A stretch of DNA of 30,380 nucleotides from JABMRP01 sp964444795. GTDB lineage: Bacteria > Planctomycetota > Planctomycetia > Pirellulales > Thermoguttaceae. Below are positions 25,240 to 30,380 of the stretch, in pieces. The translations under genes were made by a program, and so were the position numbers. Numbering within the stretch: position 1 is the stretch's first letter; every line of letters starts with the position of its first letter. Location of the stretch: assembly GCA_964444795.1 (NCBI GenBank), contig CAYUIQ010000088.1:1-30380 (forward strand), given 5' to 3'. A model generated the notes under the pieces. It was not told where the DNA came from and made no database searches. It saw only the letters and a list, made by a program, of their open reading frames with translations.

Positions 25240-26022
25240 ATGATGCGAAATTACTGGAAACTCGTAACCGTGTTGCTCGTCGTCCCCATGATCGCCGTGG
25301 GATGCGGATCGAGCGAAACTAGTGACTCGTCCAGTGGATCAGCGGACAAGGAAAACCCCTCGGCCAATGTGGACGACACCGCCGCGGCCAGTGCGGCACC
25401 GTTCGGCCAGCTCCCGCCGCTGGCCCCGCAAGACAACTCCGCCGATCCCGCACCGCCGGCAGCCCCGCCCAACCCCGAAACGGAACCGTACCCCCGGGTG
25501 GTCATAAACACATCTCTCGGACGGGTCGTCGTGGAACTCGATCGACAGAAGGCCGATTTGACGGTCAGAAACTTTCTCGACTACGTGCAGAGCGGCCACT
25601 ACGACCAGACTATTTTTCATCAGGTTCTCAAAGACGACATTGTGCTGGGCGGAATGTTCACCGCCGACCTGGCGGAGAAGGCGTGTACGCAGCCTGTCCG
25701 ACCGCTCTACAACGAAGCGCACAACGGACTGAAGAACACTCAGGGCACCATCGCCATGGTCCGGCGAATCGACGTCATCGACAGCGCCACCTACCAGTTC
25801 TTCTTCAATCTGGCCGACAATCCCCGATTGGACCACCAGGCGAATCCGGAGCCCGGCACCCCCAGCGATCCAACGAAATACGGATACTGCGTGTTCGGGC
25901 GAGTCGTCGAGGGGCTCGACGTGCTGCAGAAGATCGGCCAGATGCCAGTCTGCGACAAGCCCGACTTCGAACGGACCCCGGTCGAAACGGTCTTGATCGA
26001 ATCGGCTCAACGGCTACTCTGA
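25240..26022 (+). CDS. Cyclophilin-type peptidyl-prolyl isomerase-like lipoprotein
   Basis: A 260-residue protein. A signal sequence ends in IAVGC (Cys about 22), suggesting lipid anchoring. A disordered Ser/Ala/Pro-rich linker (23-85) leads to a cyclophilin domain (86-260). Recognisable blocks are VINTSLGRVVVEL, TVRNFLDYVQSGHYDQTIFH, QFFFNLADN and FGRVVEGLDVL. The domain is divergent: the catalytic Arg of FHR is Gln (FHQVL, Q128) and the Gln of QGG is Leu (VLGG). Isomerase activity may therefore be weak or lost, leaving a chaperone or binding role. Two ATGs (25240, 25243) follow GGAGG; the second has the better spacing. A hairpin follows at 26051. Confidence 0.8.
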   Translation: MMRNYWKLVTVLLVVPMIAVGCGSSETSDSSSGSADKENPSANVDDTAAASAAPFGQLPPLAPQDNSADPAPPAAPPNPETEPYPRVVINTSLGRVVVELDRQKADLTVRNFLDYVQSGHYDQTIFHQVLKDDIVLGGMFTADLAEKACTQPVRPLYNEAHNGLKNTQGTIAMVRRIDVIDSATYQFFFNLADNPRLDHQANPEPGTPSDPTKYGYCVFGRVVEGLDVLQKIGQMPVCDKPDFERTPVETVLIESAQRLL

Positions 26023-26050
26023 TCGAGTCGGACGATCGTGAAGCCCGCTG

Positions 26051-26075
26051 GTTGTCACACATGAAACGTGACAAC
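26051..26075. repeat. Perfect 8-bp inverted repeat after the cyclophilin gene
   Basis: GTTGTCAC (26051-26058) and GTGACAAC (26068-26075) are exact reverse complements with a 9-base loop, 28 bases past the stop. No T-run follows. It could act as an mRNA 3' stabilising hairpin or a protein binding site. Confidence 0.5.
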
Positions 26076-26264
26076 GAGCAGATGAGAGTGACCGCCGTTC
26101 TTTCCTATACCCTCCGGGCCATGTATACGACGCAGTCTCCCGGTTCCTGGGCGATGACCATCCTGCGACTTAGGGTTCTTCGGCGTTCTTGATCTAATCG
26201 CGCAGATTTCGTAGGATGGTTGCCTTGAAGATGGATGGTCGGCCTGTGACAGGAGGTTGATGCC

Positions 26265-26498
26265 ATGTCGAGAAGCACCTACTTTCTCCAAGAGTGCCCG
26301 ACATGTGGGCGAAACCTGAACATTCGCGTCGTGTACCTGGGCAAGCGCGTGCATTGCGAACATTGCGGTGCTCCCTTCCTGGCCTGTGATGCGACGACAC
26401 AAGAGCTCGGTTCGCACGATCATTCAGGCACCGCATTGCTGCGCCGCGCCGAGCAGTTGCTCGAGTCGTCCGATTCACTGCGCGAGCGACCTCGTTGA
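26265..26498 (+). CDS. Small zinc-ribbon protein
   Basis: A 77-residue protein with two CxxC pairs, CPTC (11-14) and CEHC (31-34), forming a zinc ribbon of the type LxxCPxCGRxLxIR with YLGKRVHCEHCGAPF. The remaining 40 residues are polar and helical. Similar short proteins are frequent in planctomycetes from memory; their role is unknown, possibly nucleic acid or protein binding. A strong AGGAGG lies nine bases before the ATG. It is convergent with aroA, 18 bases from its end. Confidence 0.7.
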   Translation: MSRSTYFLQECPTCGRNLNIRVVYLGKRVHCEHCGAPFLACDATTQELGSHDHSGTALLRRAEQLLESSDSLRERPR

Positions 26499-26516
26499 AC
26501 CGGTCTCGTCGCGCCG

Positions 26517-27794
26517 TCAGCGACTGCGCAATCCGGCCAAATCGGTGAAGAATTCGGGATAAGTCTTTGCCGTGCAGCCGGGGTCGCGAATGACCACGCC
26601 GGCAACGGCCAGCCCGACGGTGGCTAGGCTCATGGCCATGCGATGGTCGTCGTAGGTGTCGATGACCGCGCCGTGCAGTTCGCCGGGCGTGATTCGCAGA
26701 CGGTCGGAACCTTCTTCCACGTCGGCTCCCAACTTGCGCAACTCCGTGGCCAGCGCGCTGAGCCGATCCGTTTCCTTGTGGCGGATGTGGGCCACGTCGT
26801 GGATCAGCGTCGGGCCCTCGGCAAACAGGGCCACCGCTCCCAGGGTCTGCACGGTATCGCTGATGGCGTTCATGTTCACGTCGATTCCGCGCAGCGGGCC
26901 GCCGGTCACGGTGATCGAGTCCTGGCCGTATTCGACCCGGCATCCCATCCGCTGCAGACATTCACAAAAAGCGACGTCGCCCTGAAGGCTGTCTTGCGAG
27001 AGGCCCTCCACGGTCACCCGTCCGCCGGTGATCGCCGCGGCGGCGAAGAAGTAGCTGGCGGCCGAGGCGTCGGGTTCGACGTCGTATTGTCTTGCCCGGT
27101 AGGTTTGCCCGCCGGGGATGAAGAACACAGGCCCATCGCGCTGTTCGACCGATACGCCGAACGCGCGCATCACGGCCAGCGTCATGTCGATATACGGTCG
27201 GGAGACCAATTCGCCGGAGACAGCCAACTCGACCGGTCCCGCGGCGCAGGGGGCGGCCATCAACAGCCCGCTGAGAAACTGGCTGGAGATGTTTCCCGCG
27301 ATCGCAGCCCGGCCGCCGGGCAATCCGCCGGCTCGCACCACCACCGGCGGACAACCGCTATCCGTTTCGCTCCCGGCATCGCTTCCCAACGCTCGCAGCG
27401 CGTCGAGCAGGTCGGCGATGGGACGCTCGCGCATCCGCGGCGTGCCGTCGAGACGGAAGGTCCCCTGGCCCAACGCCACCATGGCCGTGAGAAATCGCAC
27501 GGTCGTGCCGCTGTTGGCTACGTACAGATCGGCCGCGTCGGCGGGAATCCGACCACCACGGCCGGCGATGCCAATCGTTCTCGCCTCGACGTCCCGCTCG
27601 ACCGGCAAACCGAGTTGCCCCAGCGCGGCAGCCATCACCCGGGTGTCCTCGCTGTCCAACGCGCCGGAGAGCACCGAGGGGCCATCGGCCAACGCGGCGC
27701 AGATCAGCGCACGGTTGGTGATGCTCTTAGACCCCGGCGGCCGGATCGAGGCATCCAGCGGTCCGCTCGGGCGGATTTCGATCGTCTCGCTCAC
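26517..27794 (-). CDS. aroA: 3-phosphoshikimate 1-carboxyvinyltransferase (EPSP synthase)
   Basis: A 425-residue cytosolic enzyme that joins phosphoenolpyruvate to shikimate 3-phosphate, the sixth step of the shikimate pathway to aromatic amino acids. Signatures are PGSKSITNRALI near residue 20, NSGTTVRFLTA, GTPRMRERPI, SSQFLSGLLM, DASAASYFFAAAA, RHKETDRLSALATELRKLGA and YDDHRMAMSLA, all in order. Length is normal. The start is a GTG at 27794, six bases after the stop of the upstream beta-propeller gene, with GGAG inside that gene's end. It therefore appears translationally coupled as the last gene of a three-gene operon, an unusual setting for aroA. Confidence 0.95.
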   Translation of the reverse strand: MSETIEIRPSGPLDASIRPPGSKSITNRALICAALADGPSVLSGALDSEDTRVMAAALGQLGLPVERDVEARTIGIAGRGGRIPADAADLYVANSGTTVRFLTAMVALGQGTFRLDGTPRMRERPIADLLDALRALGSDAGSETDSGCPPVVVRAGGLPGGRAAIAGNISSQFLSGLLMAAPCAAGPVELAVSGELVSRPYIDMTLAVMRAFGVSVEQRDGPVFFIPGGQTYRARQYDVEPDASAASYFFAAAAITGGRVTVEGLSQDSLQGDVAFCECLQRMGCRVEYGQDSITVTGGPLRGIDVNMNAISDTVQTLGAVALFAEGPTLIHDVAHIRHKETDRLSALATELRKLGADVEEGSDRLRITPGELHGAVIDTYDDHRMAMSLATVGLAVAGVVIRDPGCTAKTYPEFFTDLAGLRSR

Positions 27795-27800
27795 GCGGGC

Positions 27801-29015
27801 CTACTCCGAGGGAAATGCGACCTTCCACAAATGGTCGTCGGTACGGAAGAACAGCGCGCCGTCGGCCACCGCGGGGGTGGCCAAGACGCCGGGATCAAGT
27901 TCGTTGGTACCCACCAGTTCGCCCTTCTCACCCAGCCGAACCACATGGACCAGCCCGGCGTGATTGACGACGTAAAGATGTCCGTCGGCCAGCACGGGGG
28001 TGGCCCAAACCGGCCCTTTCACCCGCACCTGCCAAAGCGTTTTGCCGTCGGCCACGTCGGCGCAAGTGACGATGCCTTCCGTCTTGGTCACGTAGACTCG
28101 GCCGTCGTGGACCACCGGGCTGGCGTTGCCCGAGCGCAACCGGCTCTCGTACCACAGAAGCTCGGCCTTGCGCGTGGCCGGGTCGTATTTCAAGCGGTGC
28201 AACCCGTTGGCCGGCAGGTAGACGTGTCCCTCGCAGGTCGTCGGCGAGGCCGTCGTGTGGCAAGAAGTCTCATGCTGCCAGAGTTGCTCGCCGGTACGCG
28301 GGTCATGAGCGGTGAGGGCCGATCGGGAAACCAGAAGCACGATATCCTCGGCCGACGCCGCTCCGCGCAACACGGCAGGCGACGACCAGACCGCGTCTTG
28401 CTCCCGGTCGATCCGCCAGCGGGTCTTGCCCGTGGCCGTGTCGATTCCCGCGGCAAACGACTCCCCCTGGTTCTGAAGCTGCACGACGACCGTATCGCCG
28501 ACGACCAGCGGCGAGGACGCCATGCCCACGTCGTTGCGCGTCGTGGGGCATTCGTGGGCCAGGCCGCGGAACCAGAGCAGATTGCCCGCTAGATCAAAAC
28601 AGGCCAGATCGTTGGACGAATAGAAGGCGAAGATCCGTTTGCCGTCGCTGGCCGGTGTGGGCGTGGCGCCGGCTCCAAACGGATGGCCCTCGGTGTGGCC
28701 GGTGGCCCAAAGCTGCCGATGCCAGTGGAGCTTGCCGTCGTCGGCGTCGAAACAGAGCACATGCAAGCGGTCTTGCGGAACTCCATTGGAACAGGTCACC
28801 ACCACGCGGCCGTCGACCACGATCGGCGACGCCGGACCGCGCCCGGGGAGCGGAACTTGCCAGGCGACATTCTTCCCATCGGAAAATACCTTGGGCAGAT
28901 TCGTTTGCGACGAGGCGGAGTTGCTGTCGGTTCCCCGAAAATGCCGCCAGTCGGCGCCGGAAAACAGGACCACCGCGGCGATGGCCAGGGTGAGTTGTGG
29001 AAGTGCTTTTTTCAT
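27801..29015 (-). CDS. PQQ-binding-like beta-propeller repeat protein, secreted
   Basis: A 404-residue exported protein with a signal peptide (about 1-20) followed by WRHFRGTDSNSAS, a typical start of planctomycete outer-membrane or periplasmic PQQ-like proteins. The propeller blades are seen as repeats such as VVDGRVVVTC, FDADDGKLHWHRQ, DTATGKTRWR, HDPRTGEQLWQHE and VADGKTLWQVR, the DxxTGxxxW pattern of beta-propeller blades. It probably binds partners or an outer-membrane assembly complex as BamB does, or has a carbohydrate-related role. No PQQ-dehydrogenase catalytic motif is evident. It lies 33 bases after the preceding gene and six bases before aroA. Confidence 0.8.
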   Translation of the reverse strand: MKKALPQLTLAIAAVVLFSGADWRHFRGTDSNSASSQTNLPKVFSDGKNVAWQVPLPGRGPASPIVVDGRVVVTCSNGVPQDRLHVLCFDADDGKLHWHRQLWATGHTEGHPFGAGATPTPASDGKRIFAFYSSNDLACFDLAGNLLWFRGLAHECPTTRNDVGMASSPLVVGDTVVVQLQNQGESFAAGIDTATGKTRWRIDREQDAVWSSPAVLRGAASAEDIVLLVSRSALTAHDPRTGEQLWQHETSCHTTASPTTCEGHVYLPANGLHRLKYDPATRKAELLWYESRLRSGNASPVVHDGRVYVTKTEGIVTCADVADGKTLWQVRVKGPVWATPVLADGHLYVVNHAGLVHVVRLGEKGELVGTNELDPGVLATPAVADGALFFRTDDHLWKVAFPSE

Positions 29016-29048
29016 TGATATGGCTCGCGTATGGGGGCGTGTTCTCGG

Positions 29049-30176
29049 TTATCGGTCGGTCGAAAGGATCGCGGTGCCGCGCTCGTCGCAAACGCGAAGT
29101 TGGACAGACCATGACTTGGCCCAACTTTGCGTCTGCTCGTTCTGGCAGACCTTGACCAGAATCACGTTGGCCCCCGGTTTCAATACGGCCGAACAAACGT
29201 ACTGGTCCAATTGCGAACCGCCGTGATACACGTTGTGCTCGTCGATCAGGCGGCCGTTGAGCCACAGCTTGATCGCGCTGTACGCCGTGACGCGGAATTG
29301 CACTTCGCGCGGTCCGCCCCGAGCATGAAACACGGTCGTGGCGTAGGCGATGACGCCCTTCTCCTCGGCCAGAATTTTGTTGAAGTCGACCATCCCCATG
29401 TCGTGTTGCCCGATGAAATCGATCCAGCCGATCTCGCCGTTCTTGCCCGGGTATTCGGCGTCGAGGTCGATTTGCGTCTCTGGTGGATATGCCACTGCGT
29501 AGCCTTTCTCGCCCACGTTGTCGAACGGGCCGATCACCTTCCACCGCTGAACGAAGCCGTAATGGCGGGCCAAGTCGACCGTTTGCCCCAGTTCGCGAAG
29601 CTTGCCGCAGGTGTGACGGATCTGGTCGGGACTGCGCGAGGCAGTGAACGCCCGACGGTACGCGGCCACCGCGGCGTCTTTCTTCTCCTGCCCGAACAAC
29701 GCGTCGGCCTCGGCGATCACCCGGGCGACCGCATCGCGGCGCATCTCCAGGCTCGGGTCGTCGAGCGATTTGGGAATCCAACGCTCTTTGGCCGACGGAT
29801 CGACGCGGAGAAGCAACTCGTAGGCGAGCCGGCGTCCTTGCGGATCGTGGGTCCGATCGGCAAGAAACCGCTGGAGCCCGGCCACCGGCAAAGCGCCGCC
29901 GCCGCGCAGTTGACGTTCGGCGACCGCGTCGACGGCTGTGCGAATCCAGTTGGCGGCTAGCGGGCCGGCTTTATCGAGCGCGGTGAGCATGTCGGGCAGT
30001 TGCGAGGCATCGGCGTGGCTCAATTGCCGCCAGGCGGTCGTGGCCTTCTCGTGGCCGGCGCCCTCGGGGCCAACCGCCAGCAACACGTCGAGCAGCGGCT
30101 GCAGATCGGCCGCCGGTGCCGCGCGACCGGCGATCGCGCCGGCCAGGACCGTCAACACAAGAAGCAAGGTTCGCAT
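29049..30176 (-). CDS. Secreted hypothetical protein, first gene of the aroA operon
   Basis: A 375-residue protein with a signal peptide (about 1-23, LAGAIAGRAAPAAD). An N-terminal alpha-helical region (30-190) is reminiscent of TPR/HEAT-like repeats (ALFGQEKKDAAVAAYRRAF). After it comes the motif WKVIGPFDNVGEKGYAVAYPPE, then a beta-rich C-terminal domain of jelly-roll type with VTAYSAIKLWLNGRLIDEHN and NVILVKVCQNE. From memory this WxVIGPFDN pattern recurs in planctomycete and related PVC secreted proteins that may bind carbohydrate. The function is unknown. The ATG at 30176 starts the signal peptide. It is transcribed with the propeller protein and aroA. Confidence 0.75.
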   Translation of the reverse strand: MRTLLLVLTVLAGAIAGRAAPAADLQPLLDVLLAVGPEGAGHEKATTAWRQLSHADASQLPDMLTALDKAGPLAANWIRTAVDAVAERQLRGGGALPVAGLQRFLADRTHDPQGRRLAYELLLRVDPSAKERWIPKSLDDPSLEMRRDAVARVIAEADALFGQEKKDAAVAAYRRAFTASRSPDQIRHTCGKLRELGQTVDLARHYGFVQRWKVIGPFDNVGEKGYAVAYPPETQIDLDAEYPGKNGEIGWIDFIGQHDMGMVDFNKILAEEKGVIAYATTVFHARGGPREVQFRVTAYSAIKLWLNGRLIDEHNVYHGGSQLDQYVCSAVLKPGANVILVKVCQNEQTQSWAKSWSVQLRVCDERGTAILSTDR

Positions 30177-30224
30177 GGTGTTCGTCCGGGGGTTTGGGTT
30201 TGGGTGGCTACTATACGCGAGGCC

Positions 30225-30253
30225 ATTATATCGAATCGCCCGCCACTTGGGAA
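30225..30253 (-). promoter_or_regulatory. Candidate promoter of the aroA operon
   Basis: Reading the minus strand, TTCCCA (30248-30253, four of six to the -35 consensus), a 17-base spacer and a perfect TATAAT (30225-30230) precede the first gene. The expected start site is near 30215-30220, giving a leader of about 40 bases before the ATG at 30176. The leader is read from a G-rich plus-strand tract (30188-30207). Confidence 0.5.
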
Positions 30254-30328
30254 ACCGGCATCGCGAATTTCAACGGGGCTTGCGATACGACGAGAAGCGG
30301 GTCTAATGGAGGGCTGCGCTGCGGGTGC

Positions 30329-30367
30329 CTGGGGCCGAGATGCGAGGAACGAGCGGCGAGCCCCCAG
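30329..30367. repeat. Imperfect inverted repeat at the window end
   Basis: CTGGGGCCGAG (30329-30339) and CGAGCCCCCAG (30357-30367) form an imperfect dyad around a 17-base loop. The arms differ from the GTACGATGG family, so if it is a repeat element it is a different one. It may extend past the right edge. Confidence 0.4.
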
Positions 30368-30380
30368 TCGCAATATCACT

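Noticed and set aside
26643..28592. A 649-codon plus-strand open frame
   Set aside because: Antisense to aroA and the propeller gene, both strongly supported; no recognisable protein features.
30188..30207. G-quadruplex candidate (G5, G3, G3 tracts with TTT loops)
   Set aside because: The fourth tract has only two G, and the RNA read from this leader would be C-rich, so a regulatory role is weakly supported.
1..30380. tRNA, rRNA and riboswitch genes
   Set aside because: No cloverleaf, rRNA-like segment or known riboswitch core was found by reading; a covariance-model search would be needed to exclude small RNAs.

Overview
The window looks like chromosomal DNA from a planctomycete, probably of the Pirellulales type. 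The evidence is high GC, many short secreted or lipoprotein genes without close relatives outside the phylum, small CPxC zinc-ribbon proteins, a DUF2330 protein, a PQQ-type beta-propeller protein, a caspase-like secreted protein, a Gfo/Idh/MocA oxidoreductase and an LptF/LptG permease. This placement comes from the gene families, not from a marker gene; no rRNA or tRNA was seen.

Layout. 1-1163 (-): LptF/LptG-type permease. 1244-1409: tandem array of a palindromic repeat. 1579-6944 (+): a run of secreted proteins, including two tandem 520-residue paralogues and a DUF2330 membrane protein. 6997-8178 (-): Gfo/Idh/MocA oxidoreductase, followed by a 30-bp repeat that is also present at the window's left edge. 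8214-8284: perfect 25-bp inverted repeat of the same family as the array. 8343-11968 (-): a two-gene operon of P-loop ATPases, the second with a TPR tail, read from a near-consensus promoter with an operator-like palindrome at the start site. 12165-12281 (-): remnant of a KptA/Tpt1 RNA 2'-phosphotransferase. 12346-14717 (-): small secreted protein, Ldh-family dehydrogenase, and TrmL tRNA methyltransferase. 15088-16548 (+): secreted caspase-fold protein with a TPR and a good terminator. 16766-17857 (+): CAP-domain protein. 17872-18561 (-): PIG-L deacetylase of the BshB1 type. 18743-18997 (+): small lipoprotein. 19218-20747 (+): M32 carboxypeptidase. 20848-21543 (-): AT-rich gene for a Tat-exported HExxH protein. 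21812-22927 (+): EF-hand plus alpha/beta hydrolase. 23147-25009 (+): zinc-ribbon membrane protein and a hypothetical protein. 25240-26022 (+): cyclophilin-like lipoprotein. 26265-26498 (+): mini zinc ribbon. 26517-30176 (-): operon of a hypothetical secreted protein, a PQQ-like beta-propeller protein and AroA.

Most genes are housekeeping or envelope genes in short operons. The part most likely to hold an undescribed system is the two-ATPase operon (8343-11968). It has its own strong regulated-looking promoter, it sits beside a truncated RNA-repair gene, and it is bounded downstream by a palindromic repeat. Its function cannot be read from sequence. A conflict, defence or signalling role is an inference from the STAND/ORC-like ATPase plus winged-helix plus TPR architecture.
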